Positions 1 through 6,787 are shown, counted from the first letter of the stretch. The stretch: 10,443 nt of DNA from Actinomycetota bacterium (GCA_005885115.1 VAXX01000111.1:1-10443), one strand, 5' to 3'. Translations and numbers: made by a program. Notes: generated from the letters alone by a model not told the origin.

Positions 1-552
1 CTGACCACCGATTGGCCGCCGCAGGACGTCCTCATCCATGACTGCCCATAGCTCTGGCGGCGGATTCCGCGTCAGTACGGCCTGCCGGGCCATCCGTACC
101 TGTACCCGCTGCCCGATGATCTCGGGGCGGTCGTCCGCCAGCTCGGCCTGCATGATGGCGCTGGTGTACTCCGCCGTCTGCAGCAGCCCCGGTACGACCT
201 GCGCCTCGTACGTGTAGATCGAGCTGGCCTCGGCCTCGAACCCGATGTACGTCTCGTACGCGTTGGGCAGCGCATCCCCGTACGCCTCCCACCAGGCCCG
301 TTGCCTGGCCTGCCCCGAAAGCCCGACGAGCCGGGCGCGTTCGGCGTTCTCAATGCCGTACGCGTCGAGCAGCCGCTCCAGGTCGCCGGCACGGATACCG
401 CTGACCGCCGTCTCCACGCGGCTCAGCTTGGACTCGGACCAGCCCAGCTCCCGCGCGACCTCGCCCACGGTCCGGCCGACACGCTCGCGCAACCGGCGCA
501 GCTCGGCGCCGAGCTGCCGGCGAAGCATCGTCGGACTCGACGTACCGGGCAC
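1..552 (-). CDS. XRE-family helix-turn-helix regulator with DUF5753 domain (partial, C-terminus outside the window)
   Basis: The reading frame is open from a GTG at 550-552 to base 1 and gives 184 residues; family members are usually about 270-290, so roughly a third is missing. An in-frame TAG lies four codons before the GTG, so the start can only be this GTG or the ATG at residue 9. Residues about 13-66 form an XRE/Cro-type helix-turn-helix (GRTVGEVARELGWSESKLSR, then E47 and the LERLLDAYGI helix). Residues about 87-184 match the start of DUF5753, including WWEAYGDALPNAYETYIGFE and the hallmark VPGLLQTAEYTSAIM near 120-134. Such proteins are abundant in actinomycetes and are often paired with a small DUF397 protein. 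No DUF397 gene is visible upstream; one could lie beyond base 1. The role is presumed DNA binding. The divergent neighbour at 853 may share control. The specific target is unknown. Confidence 0.9.
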   Translation of the reverse strand, partial: MPGTSSPTMLRRQLGAELRRLRERVGRTVGEVARELGWSESKLSRVETAVSGIRAGDLERLLDAYGIENAERARLVGLSGQARQRAWWEAYGDALPNAYETYIGFEAEASSIYTYEAQVVPGLLQTAEYTSAIMQAELADDRPEIIGQRVQVRMARQAVLTRNPPPELWAVMDEDVLRRPIGGQ

Positions 553-597
553 CGCGACACCCTAGCGCAGGAGGAGTGCAACGGCAGCCTGAACACT

Positions 598-626
598 GCA
601 TCAGGTTGGCATCAGTTGCAGTTGCA
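598..626. promoter_or_regulatory. Direct-repeat cluster, candidate operator for the XRE regulator
   Basis: GCATCAG occurs at 598-604 and again at 609-615, an 11-base period (about one helical turn). It runs directly into tandem GTTGCA at 615-620 and 621-626. The cluster lies 46-74 bases upstream of the regulator start at 552, where an autoregulatory site would be expected. I could not assign a convincing -35/-10 pair on either strand. The repeats are seen directly; the operator role is inferred. Confidence 0.4.
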
Positions 627-852
627 TTTTCGCGGATGTCGATGCTTACTGGATACACGACGACAATGGCGTCGGCGGAGCGTATCCCTCCGAGCGGCCC
701 GTGCGTCCGATCTGGCGAATCCCCATTCTTGCGGCGTGGTGCCCCCACGTCTGATCCCCATAACCGTCGGCGGTCTCCGCGAACCCGGACCCGCCGGCCG
801 TCCGTCCGTACCGGCGCGCCCGTGACCCGGGCCCGACGACAGGACTGAGGCC
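627..852. other. Non-coding gap between the XRE regulator and the small membrane protein genes
   Basis: With the repeat cluster at 598-626, this completes a 300-base divergent intergenic region (553-852). Open frames here have no domain signature and run through from neighbours, so they look like high-GC shadows. It presumably holds the promoter of the plus-strand pair starting at 853, but I see no -10/-35 pair with good spacing. Confidence 0.5.
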
Positions 853-1107
853 ATGGGAGCACAGACCGGCCCGGGACGCATCCCGCGAGGCCAACGCGCC
901 GGCAAAGACAGCGCCAGCCACGACGCGCTCGTCATCCGGTTGACGATCCTCGCGGTACTCGTCGGATTGATCTGTGTCGTTGCCCTCGTCGCCCTCAGCG
1001 CGGCCACCAACATCGCCACCACGGCCACGGTCGGTATCACCGCCGTGGCCGCCATCGTCACCGCGGTTACCGGCGTCGCCGCGAGCTACCTGCGCCGCCG
1101 GCGTTGA
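853..1107 (+). CDS. Small two-helix membrane protein, unknown function
   Basis: This 84-residue protein has a basic, Gly-rich N-terminus (residues 1-25), two hydrophobic segments at about 27-50 and 56-78, and a terminal Arg-Arg-Arg-Arg. The C-terminal Arg cluster and the basic N-terminus suggest a hairpin with both ends in the cytoplasm. Purine-rich AGGACTGAGG immediately before the ATG can serve as the ribosome binding site. The second segment is rich in Ala, Val, Thr and Ile, so it is a plausible but low-complexity helix. The gene lies 48 bases before the DUF6232 gene on the same strand, so the two are probably co-transcribed. I recognise no named family. The third-position G/C pattern and the membrane topology argue that it is real rather than a chance frame. 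Confidence 0.7.
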   Translation: MGAQTGPGRIPRGQRAGKDSASHDALVIRLTILAVLVGLICVVALVALSAATNIATTATVGITAVAAIVTAVTGVAASYLRRRR

Positions 1108-1155
1108 CCCGATCCCAGCCCACGGCGCCACCGCGCCCCGACCCGGGAGAGCACC

Positions 1156-1623
1156 ATGAGTGCCGATCGCTTCCCCAAGCCGCCCAACGGAACACCTGAT
1201 CCGGGGGGTCGGCCGACCGTCGAGTACTACCACCACAAGGGTGTCCGGGTGACCAGCCGGTACCTGCGGGTCGGACCCGACCTGTACGAGCTGACCGAGC
1301 TGACCGACCTGATGAAGTCCCGCGGCTCGGTCCATCCGGGCGCGATGGTCGGCGTGGTGATCTCGGCCGCCGAAGGATTGGTGATCGTCCCGATGGTCGG
1401 GGTGCTGCGTACCCCGGTCCTGTGGCCGCTCGCGGTCATCGCCCTGCTGGTGCCCTGCCTGATCGGGCTCGGCTGCGCCCGGCGCTGGCCGGCGCAGTAC
1501 GAGCTGGTGGCCCGGTACCGGGGCCGTCAGGTCACCCTGTTCACCACCCGCGACCAGTACGAGTTCGGCCAGCTGTGCCGCGCGGTGACCCGAGCCGCCG
1601 AGGCGCACCTCGAGAACGGCTGA
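1156..1623 (+). CDS. DUF6232-family membrane protein
   Basis: The protein is 155 residues, starting at an ATG with GGGAGAG five bases upstream. Residues about 22-55 (VEYYHHKGVRVTSRYLRVG, then a YELTELTDL strand) resemble the N-terminal part of actinobacterial DUF6232 proteins, in which a short beta-rich, PH-like region precedes membrane helices. Two hydrophobic segments follow at about 63-84 and 87-107. A soluble tail (115-155, YELVARYRGRQVTLFTTRDQ) looks like the second half of the beta-rich domain, followed by a helix. The hydrophobic pair is therefore inserted between the soluble halves. Function is not established for the family. It follows the 84-residue membrane protein in the same direction and is closed by hairpins at 1632-1656 and 1669-1703. 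The family name rests on pattern recognition only. Confidence 0.82.
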   Translation: MSADRFPKPPNGTPDPGGRPTVEYYHHKGVRVTSRYLRVGPDLYELTELTDLMKSRGSVHPGAMVGVVISAAEGLVIVPMVGVLRTPVLWPLAVIALLVPCLIGLGCARRWPAQYELVARYRGRQVTLFTTRDQYEFGQLCRAVTRAAEAHLENG

Positions 1624-1631
1624 ACGAACGC

Positions 1632-1656
1632 CCGGCGCGCCGAGGGGGAGCGCCGG
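1632..1656 (+). terminator. Weak hairpin after the DUF6232 gene
   Basis: CCGGCGC (1632-1638) pairs with GCGCCGG (1650-1656) across an 11-base loop, starting 8 bases after the stop codon. There is no T-run after it. It may assist the stronger hairpin just downstream, or be a chance result of high GC. Confidence 0.3.
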
Positions 1657-1668
1657 AACCACAAAGAA

Positions 1669-1703
1669 AGCGGCGCGGGTGTCGGACAGACACCCGCGCC
1701 GCT
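1669..1703. terminator. Bidirectional hairpin terminator between convergent genes
   Basis: A perfect 15-bp stem (1669-1683 with 1689-1703) closes a 5-base loop. It sits between the stop of the plus-strand DUF6232 gene (1623) and the stop of the minus-strand sigma gene (1720). On the minus strand the stem is followed by CTTTCTTTGTGG, a T-rich tail, so termination is best supported for the sigma factor transcript. The stem also serves the convergent plus-strand unit, without a T tract. Confidence 0.85.
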
Positions 1704-1719
1704 CCCCGTACCAGATCCG

Positions 1720-2670
1720 TCAGGCCGCCTGGAGCCCCTCGGCCCGCGCCCGCTCGCGCAGCCGGCCCAGCGCCTGGATCTCCAGTTGCCGGATCCGCTC
1801 CCGCGACAGCGAGAACTGGGACGCCACCTCGGTCAGCGAGTGCTCCCGCCCGTCCTCCAGGCCGTACCGGGCCCGCATGATCCCGGCCGACCGGTCGTCG
1901 AGGTGCCCGAGCAGACCCTCGATCCGCTGGCGTTCCAGCGCCCCGAGGACGATGTCCTCCGGCGAGGGCGAGTCGCTGTCGGCGACCAGGTCACCCAGGT
2001 TGGTGTCGCCGTCGTCACCGACCGGCGTGTCCAGCGACACGGTGTCCTGCGACCAGCGCATCAGCTCGATCACCCGCTCCAGCGGTACGCCCAGCGCGAC
2101 GGCCACCTGCTCCGGCTCCGGGTCGCTGCCCAGTTCCCGGGTGAGCTGGCGCTGCGCGCTGCGCATCCGGTTCACGTCCTCGACCAGGTGCACCGGTAGC
2201 CGTACCGTGCGCTCCTGCTGGGCGATCGCCCGGCTGATCGCCTGGCGGATCCACCACGTCGCGTACGTCGAGAACTTGTACCCGCGCTCGTAGTCGAACT
2301 TCTCCACCGCGCGTACCAGACCGGTGTTGCCCTCCTGGATCAGGTCGAGCATCGGCATCCCGGAGCGCACGTAGCGCCGGGCGATCGAGACGACCAGCCG
2401 CAGGTTGGCCCGGATGAACTGGTCCTTGGCCCGCTCCCCCTCGCTGACCAGCAGCTTGAGCTCGCTCCGCTTGACCCCGGGTGGGATGGTGCCCTCGTCG
2501 AGCAGGTGCTCGGCGTACAGACCGGCCTCGATGGCCCGGGACAGCTCCACTTCCTGGGCGGCGTCGAGCAGCGGGGTTCTGGAAATCTCGTGCAGGTACA
2601 CGCCGACCAGGTCGCGCTCCTCGGCGACCTCGTCGGTACGCAGTACCCTTACCTTCTCCTGGTTCACCAC
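1720..2670 (-). CDS. Principal-like (group 2) RNA polymerase sigma factor, HrdB/SigB type
   Basis: The 316-residue protein directs RNA polymerase to promoters. Region 1.2 lies at about 20-52 ([14 protein letters not shown]). Region 2 lies at about 82-155, with the conserved [19 protein letters not shown] and the -10 recognition helix [14 protein letters not shown]. Region 3 lies at about 162-240. Region 4 lies at about 251-310, with the -35 recognition helix-turn-helix [20 protein letters not shown]. The long acidic N-terminal extension of HrdB/RpoD (region 1.1) is absent and the length is close to mycobacterial SigB, so it is a group 2 factor rather than the essential one. The recognition residues match housekeeping factors closely, so its promoters should overlap theirs. 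Two tandem GTG codons begin the gene; GGAGGG stands 7 bases before the first. I cannot choose between hrdA-, hrdD- and sigB-type names. Confidence 0.93.
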   Translation of the reverse strand: MVNQEKVRVLRTDEVAEERDLVGVYLHEISRTPLLDAAQEVELSRAIEAGLYAEHLLDEGTIPPGVKRSELKLLVSEGERAKDQFIRANLRLVVSIARRYVRSGMPMLDLIQEGNTGLVRAVEKFDYERGYKFSTYATWWIRQAISRAIAQQERTVRLPVHLVEDVNRMRSAQRQLTRELGSDPEPEQVAVALGVPLERVIELMRWSQDTVSLDTPVGDDGDTNLGDLVADSDSPSPEDIVLGALERQRIEGLLGHLDDRSAGIMRARYGLEDGREHSLTEVASQFSLSRERIRQLEIQALGRLRERARAEGLQAA

Positions 2671-2699
2671 GCCCGGGCCCTCCCCGCTCGTCTACCTGC

Positions 2700-2727
2700 T
2701 CTATACCCCCGACCGCCCCAGTCACAA
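2700..2727 (-). promoter_or_regulatory. Housekeeping-type promoter of the sigma factor gene
   Basis: On the minus strand TTGTGA (2727-2722) and TATAGA (2705-2700) are separated by 16 bases, close to the TTGACA/TATAAT consensus and unusual in such GC-rich surroundings. Transcription would start near 2693, leaving a leader of roughly 20-25 bases with the GGAGGG ribosome binding site. Confidence 0.65.
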
Positions 2728-2755
2728 CAGGCGGTCCCTTACATTGATTCCGCGT

Positions 2756-2860
2756 ATCCTGAGGATTGCGTCACAGCTGTGTCGTGACGACCGATCCTCA
2801 CCGGTGCTCATTACTCACACGTATCGGGACCAGCAAAGGTTCGCATCCGCACCTGAGGAT
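2756..2860. repeat. Repeated CCTGAGGAT motif and palindromes upstream of the sigma factor gene
   Basis: ATCCTGAGGAT (an odd palindrome) lies at 2756-2766, the inverse ATCCTCA at 2794-2800 and CCTGAGGAT at 2852-2860. Between them is CACAGCTGTG (2772-2781), a 10-base palindrome nested in CGTCAC...GTGACG (2769-2774 and 2784-2789). The block lies upstream of the sigma promoter and downstream of the epimerase stop, so it could be an operator array for the sigma gene or include a weak terminator for the epimerase. There is no gene here. Confidence 0.35.
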
Positions 2861-2870
2861 TACCTGGGAG

Positions 2871-3872
2871 TCAGCCGAGCCCGACCTGGGACGTCCGCCA
2901 GGCGTCCAGGATGAGCGCCTCATCGGCCGGCGCGAGCCCGGACTTAAGCTTCCCTCCAGCGGCGTCGTACCAGGTCAGCGTGGTCGCGGCGGTGTCCGCG
3001 ACCGGCCGGCAGACCAGGCCCGCGGCCAGCGCCGGGGACGGGTCGCGGGTGAGGAAACCGGCAAACTCCGGCAGGGGCAGCCACAGCGGCAACGACCGCG
3101 GCCCCATCCAGGGCGCGACCTCATGATCGAGAAGAAACTGCTGGTCAACCCAGACGAGATCGGGGGTCACCCGGACACCTTCGCCCACGGCCGCGAGAAA
3201 TTCACTCCTTTTTGTGGGTACGCCGACTCCGTCATAGACGCCCGTGACCCCCGACACAGCCGAGGCGAGGAGCCACTGCGCCAGGTCCCGGACGTCGATC
3301 CACTGCACGAGATCGTCGGGTGACCCGGGTGCCAGGGCCGGCCCGCCCCGGGCCAGCCGGACCGGCCAGTACGTGAACCGGTCCGTCGGGTCCTCCGGTC
3401 CCACGATCAACCCGGCCCGGCAGACGAACGCCGGTACCCCGCTGGCGAGTACGGCCTGCTCGCAGGCCACCTTGCACTGCCCGTACGCCTCCACGCCGCC
3501 CGCCGGATCGTCCAGCCCGTCCGGCACGTCGAGCACCGGCGCGGTACCGGCCCGCTGGCCCGGGGTGGCCTGGTCGGCGTACACCGAGCAACTGGACACG
3601 AAGGTCCAGTGGCCGACCCGGCCGACGAGCGCCCGTACCGCCGCCCGTACCTGGCTGGGTACCTGGGCCACGTCGATCACCGCGTCGAAGTCCCCGGTCA
3701 CCGGGTCCAGCCCGCCGGGCGCCGACCGGTCCACCGGTACGAACCGCACCCCGTCGGGCACCGGACCCGATACGCCCCGGGCGGCGCAGGTCACCTGGTG
3801 ACCTTTCCCGACCGCGTACGCCGCCACGGCCCGGCCGAGGAACGCCGTACCGCCGAGAATCAAGAGTCGCAT
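2871..3872 (-). CDS. NAD-dependent epimerase/dehydratase (extended SDR-like) family protein
   Basis: From the ATG at 3870-3872 the protein is 333 residues. It begins MRLLILGGTAFLGRAVA, the nucleotide-binding glycine motif (GGTxFLG) at the very N-terminus as expected for a Rossmann fold. A GTG at 3905 would add 11 residues of no family likeness, so I prefer the ATG, although its ribosome binding site is weak. FVSSCSVY (about 91-98) and YGQCK (Y130, K134) are the SDR active-site Ser and Tyr-x-x-x-Lys. VCRAGLIVGPEDPTDRFTYWPVRLARGG (about 150-177) is typical of nucleotide-sugar epimerase-like reductases. The substrate cannot be read from the sequence; members act on sugar nucleotides or small carbonyl compounds. 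It stands alone on the minus strand, 200 bases upstream of the sigma gene and divergent from the phosphoesterase. Confidence 0.88.
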   Translation of the reverse strand: MRLLILGGTAFLGRAVAAYAVGKGHQVTCAARGVSGPVPDGVRFVPVDRSAPGGLDPVTGDFDAVIDVAQVPSQVRAAVRALVGRVGHWTFVSSCSVYADQATPGQRAGTAPVLDVPDGLDDPAGGVEAYGQCKVACEQAVLASGVPAFVCRAGLIVGPEDPTDRFTYWPVRLARGGPALAPGSPDDLVQWIDVRDLAQWLLASAVSGVTGVYDGVGVPTKRSEFLAAVGEGVRVTPDLVWVDQQFLLDHEVAPWMGPRSLPLWLPLPEFAGFLTRDPSPALAAGLVCRPVADTAATTLTWYDAAGGKLKSGLAPADEALILDAWRTSQVGLG

Positions 3873-4009
3873 GAACTCATCGTGCCGCCGCGTCCTGTTT
3901 GGCACACCTGCGCCCTGCCGTCATCGTAGGTTCATCGATGTGATGGGCATCGAACCCATGATCCCATCCCGGAGCTGTTCGTCCCTGCTCATACCCGAGA
4001 GGAGCGATC
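3873..4009. other. Divergent intergenic region of the epimerase and phosphoesterase genes
   Basis: This 137-base stretch must hold promoters for both genes. On the minus strand TACGAT (3928-3923) is a good -10 hexamer for the epimerase, with a possible but widely spaced TTCGAT at 3954-3949 (20 bases). It would place the transcription start near 3916, downstream of which the ATG at 3872 is the more credible translation start. A perfect 5-bp inverted repeat, ATGGG-CATCGAA-CCCAT (3943-3959), lies in the middle. I could not fix a promoter for the plus-strand gene. Confidence 0.4.
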
Positions 4010-6124
4010 GTGCACAAACCCCGTACCCCCGCCGCCCTGTTCGCGGCCCTGGCCACCGTGCTGGCCGCGACCGCGGCGATGGCCGGACCGGCGCAGGCGG
4101 CCCCGCCGGCCGCCGACCCGAGCTGCCGGCTCGACCCGGTGCACCAGGACATCAAGCACGTGATCTACCTGCAGTTCGACAACGTCCACTTCACCCGGGA
4201 CAACCCGAACGTACCCAGTGACCTGGAACAGATGCCGCACCTGCTCACCTTCCTGACCGGCAACGGCACGCTGGACAGCAACCACCACACCCCGCTGATC
4301 GCGCACACCGGCACCGACATCCTGACCTCGATCACCGGGGTGTACGGGGACCGGCACGGCCAGCCGATCTCCAACTCGTACCGCTACTTCAACCCGGACG
4401 GCACCTCCGGCACCGGGGTGAGCTTCGCGTACTGGACGGACGGGGTGTTCGACCCGGCGACCACCACGCCCAGCGACCCGGCGCCGACGATGGTCGGCCC
4501 GGACGGCAAGGTCGCGCCGGCGCCGTGGGTCAGCTACACCCGGGCGGGCTGCGACTTCGGCGCGGTGGCCACCGCCAACACGGTCCTGGAGAACACCGGG
4601 CCGGACGTACCGAAGGTGTTCGGGCCGGGTTCGCCGGAGGCGCAGGAGGCGAAGACCAACGCGGCGCTCGCGCAGACCGACTTCGTCGGCATCGGCGTGC
4701 ACTGCGCCCGGGACTCGGCGCTGTGCGCCAAGGGCACCGCCAAGCCGGACGTACTGCCGGACGAGCCGGGCGGGTACGCCGGGTTCCACGGCCTGTTCGG
4801 CGCCAAGTACGTCGACCCGGTGATCGCGGGCGGGCCGGCAGTGTCCACTGTGGACGGATCGGCGCCGATCACCGACCCGAAGGGCAACCCCGGCTTCCCC
4901 GGGTTCGACGGGATGAGCGCGGCCAACTCCCTCGGGTACGTCGCGCAGATGCAGGAGGCCGGGATCCCGGTCACCTACGGGTACCTCTCCGACGCGCATG
5001 ACCGGCACCCCAGCGGCGGCGCCTACGGGCCGGGCGAGGCCGGGTACGTCGCCGCCCTCAAGAGCTACGACGACGCGTTCGGGACGTTCTTCACCCGGCT
5101 GGCCAAGGACGGGATCACCAAGGACAACACGCTGTTCGTGGTGACCTCCGACGAGAACGACCACTTCGCCGGCGGCCCGGCCAGCCCCGCGGGCTGCGAC
5201 GGGATCCACGTGCCGTGCACGTACTCGACGATCGGCGAGGTCAACGCGAACGTGGCCGGGCTGCTGGCCACCCAACAGGGCGTGACGACCCCGTTCAAGG
5301 TGCACGCGGACTCCGCGCCGAACTTCTACCTCAATGGCAATCCGGCCCGGGACGCAACGGTTACCCGGGACTTTGAACACGCAACAGCGGCGTTGACGGC
5401 CACCAATCCCTACACCGGACAGAACAAGCAGATCTTCTCGTACTTCGCCGATCCGGTCGAAATGAAACTGCTGCATATGGTGACCGGCGATCCGCACCGT
5501 ACGCCGACCTTCACCGGATTCGCCGATCCGGACTATTTCGTGTTCGCCGGGGCACCCAACTGCGCCTCGCCGTGCGTGACCGTCCAGCCCGGCTTCGCCT
5601 GGAACCACGGTGACTTCTCGCCGGACATCAACGTCACCTGGCTGGGCATGGTGGGTCCGGGGATCAAGCACCTCGGGGTCACCAACTCGGTGTGGTCCGA
5701 CCACACCGACATCCGGCCGACCATCCTGAGCCTGGTCGGGCTCGCCGACAGCTACCGGTCCGACGGCCGGGCACTGAGCGAGCTCATCGAGGAGAACCGG
5801 CTGCCGGTCGGGCTGCGCGGGCACCGGGACACGCTGTCGGCGTTGGGTGCGGCGTACAAGCAACTCAACGCCAGCGTCGGCGCCTTCGGTACCAACACCC
5901 TGGTCGCCTCCACCAAGGGGATCGACGGTCCCGACGCCCGGTACGCGCAGACGATGTCCGCGCTCACCAGCCTGGGACAGCTACGGGATCTGGTCGCCGG
6001 CCAGATCGCGGCCCAGTTGGACGACGCGACGTTCCACCATGGACGGATCAACGAACCGTTGGCACGACTGGAGATCGCGCTCGCCGAGGGCCTCATCGTG
6101 GCCTCGGCGGCACTGGCGAGGTAA
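4010..6124 (+). CDS. Secreted phosphoesterase of the alkaline phosphatase superfamily
   Basis: The protein is 704 residues, starting at a GTG with GAGAGGAG five bases upstream. Residues 1-30 form a Sec signal peptide (basic start, Ala/Leu core, likely cut after A28-Q29-A30); there is no twin Arg. The mature part shows superfamily signatures in order. A beta strand ends in a metal-binding Asp (IKHVIYLQFDN, D57). HTGTDILTSITGVYGDRHG follows, where T100 lines up with the nucleophile Thr of nucleotide pyrophosphatase/phosphodiesterases. LFVVTSDENDHF (D381, D384, H385) resembles the DEN motif of PF04185 phosphoesterases. WSDHTDIRPTILSLVGL (D564, H565, D567) is the C-terminal metal site. These predict a two-metal phosphomono- or diesterase outside the cell. 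Several Cys, for example in ARDSALCAKG and APNCASPCV, suggest disulfides. It is longer than typical single-domain members; the last 130 residues are helical and unassigned. The exact substrate is unknown. Confidence 0.87.
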   Translation: MHKPRTPAALFAALATVLAATAAMAGPAQAAPPAADPSCRLDPVHQDIKHVIYLQFDNVHFTRDNPNVPSDLEQMPHLLTFLTGNGTLDSNHHTPLIAHTGTDILTSITGVYGDRHGQPISNSYRYFNPDGTSGTGVSFAYWTDGVFDPATTTPSDPAPTMVGPDGKVAPAPWVSYTRAGCDFGAVATANTVLENTGPDVPKVFGPGSPEAQEAKTNAALAQTDFVGIGVHCARDSALCAKGTAKPDVLPDEPGGYAGFHGLFGAKYVDPVIAGGPAVSTVDGSAPITDPKGNPGFPGFDGMSAANSLGYVAQMQEAGIPVTYGYLSDAHDRHPSGGAYGPGEAGYVAALKSYDDAFGTFFTRLAKDGITKDNTLFVVTSDENDHFAGGPASPAGCDGIHVPCTYSTIGEVNANVAGLLATQQGVTTPFKVHADSAPNFYLNGNPARDATVTRDFEHATAALTATNPYTGQNKQIFSYFADPVEMKLLHMVTGDPHRTPTFTGFADPDYFVFAGAPNCASPCVTVQPGFAWNHGDFSPDINVTWLGMVGPGIKHLGVTNSVWSDHTDIRPTILSLVGLADSYRSDGRALSELIEENRLPVGLRGHRDTLSALGAAYKQLNASVGAFGTNTLVASTKGIDGPDARYAQTMSALTSLGQLRDLVAGQIAAQLDDATFHHGRINEPLARLEIALAEGLIVASAALAR

Positions 6125-6127
6125 CGA

Positions 6128-6168
6128 CGGTGGGGCCGGGGCGATCCGCCTCGGCCCCACCGCTTTCT
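6128..6168. terminator. Long hairpin terminator shared by convergent genes
   Basis: The arms 6128-6143 and 6147-6162 form a 16-bp stem, uninterrupted except for one G-U pair, around a 3-base loop, followed on the plus strand by CTTTCT. It starts 3 bases after the phosphoesterase stop and lies 16 bases beyond the stop of the convergent membrane protein gene, so it can serve both. Termination of the plus-strand transcript is the better supported. Confidence 0.85.
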
Positions 6169-6178
6169 CGTACCTACC

Positions 6179-6664
6179 TCAGCTACCGCCGCGACCCGCC
6201 GCTACTCCGGCACCGACGATCCAGCCGACGAACAGCCCGTACGCCGAGCCGGCCGCGGCCGCCCCGAACGCGTCCAGCCAGCTCGTACCGGCCGCGATGA
6301 ACGTGGTGAGGAACGCGGCCAACGCCGAACCGAAGATGAGCGAGGCCCAGCCGAGCACGAACGCGCCGCCGCCGGTCGCCGACTTCGCCGAGATGCCCAG
6401 CACCAGGGCGACGAAGACGACCAGCAGGATGGCCCGCAGGTCCTGGGCGAGCAGGTTACGCATCGCCCCACTCGAACTGTCGGTGGGCCCGAAGGCCCAC
6501 GCCGGCCAACTCAGTATCCGCAGGAACCAGCCCCAGACGGTGTGCCCGTCCGTGTGCCTGACCACCCACTCGGTGAATGCCTGGTTGCCGAAGACCAGCA
6601 CCAGCAGCACCGTGATAATCACTCCAGCGCCCGTCGCTGTACGGGCCTTTCCCAGAAGTGCCAT
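6179..6664 (-). CDS. Small multi-pass membrane protein, unknown function
   Basis: Starting from the ATG at 6662-6664 the protein has 161 residues. The frame is open upstream to 6745, but those residues are hydrophilic and the promoter at 6671-6698 overlaps them, so I take this ATG. Hydrophobic segments lie at about 13-27, 79-96, 102-124 and 134-155. A loop at 30-75 contains several Trp (TEWVVRHTDGHTVWGWFLRI, WPAWAFGP). The last two helices are rich in Gly and Ala (AFGAAAAGSAYGLFVGWIVG), suggesting tight helix packing. I recognise no named family. It is divergent from the MHYT gene and convergent with the phosphoesterase, so it is transcribed alone. There is no ribosome binding site, in agreement with a leaderless transcript. 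Confidence 0.75.
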   Translation of the reverse strand: MALLGKARTATGAGVIITVLLVLVFGNQAFTEWVVRHTDGHTVWGWFLRILSWPAWAFGPTDSSSGAMRNLLAQDLRAILLVVFVALVLGISAKSATGGGAFVLGWASLIFGSALAAFLTTFIAAGTSWLDAFGAAAAGSAYGLFVGWIVGAGVAAGRGGS

Positions 6665-6670
6665 GGGCGA

Positions 6671-6698
6671 AGCGTACGGATCTCGGCCGCTTTTGCAA
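6671..6698 (-). promoter_or_regulatory. Leaderless-type promoter of the small membrane protein gene
   Basis: On the minus strand TTGCAA (6698-6693) and TACGCT (6676-6671) are 16 bases apart, and the last base of TACGCT is exactly 7 bases before the A of the ATG. This is the arrangement expected when transcription begins at the first base of the start codon, common in actinobacteria. The absence of a ribosome binding site supports it. Confidence 0.6.
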
Positions 6699-6710
6699 TA
6701 CGCCCGGACG

Positions 6711-6755
6711 AGCGAACGGTTCGTGAACCCGGGCGCTGCGCACACGATGTGCGAT
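6711..6755. promoter_or_regulatory. Dyad-symmetric elements in the divergent intergenic region
   Basis: CGAACGGTTCG (about 6713-6723) and GGTTCGTGAACC (6718-6729) overlap and share a half-site, giving three GAAC/GTTC halves in a row. A second inverted repeat, CGCAC-ACGAT-GTGCG, lies at about 6739-6753. They sit between the leaderless promoter and the MHYT start, so they could be operators for either or both genes. The spacing does not fit the actinobacterial LexA box (GAAC-N4-GTTC). Confidence 0.35.
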
Positions 6756-6787
6756 AAGGGCCGCCGTCACCGTGGGTCAATGACGCA

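Noticed and set aside
612..1662. Long minus-strand open frames of up to 338 codons opposite the small membrane genes
   Set aside because: Composition is Arg/Gly/Asp-rich with no domain, and they overlap genes with clear membrane topology and ribosome binding sites. They are typical antisense shadows of high-GC coding sequence.
3873..3905. Earlier GTG start for the epimerase at 3905
   Set aside because: The extra 11 residues are hydrophilic and precede the glycine motif that normally begins within the first ten residues; a likely -10 element sits just upstream.
3989..5863. A 624-codon minus-strand open frame opposite the phosphoesterase
   Set aside because: It has a low-complexity Val/Gly/Arg composition and no family motif, while the plus strand encodes a signal peptide and ordered active-site motifs.
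6713..6729. SOS (LexA) box in the MHYT upstream region
   Set aside because: The GAAC and GTTC halves are separated by one or two bases instead of the four required by the actinobacterial LexA site.
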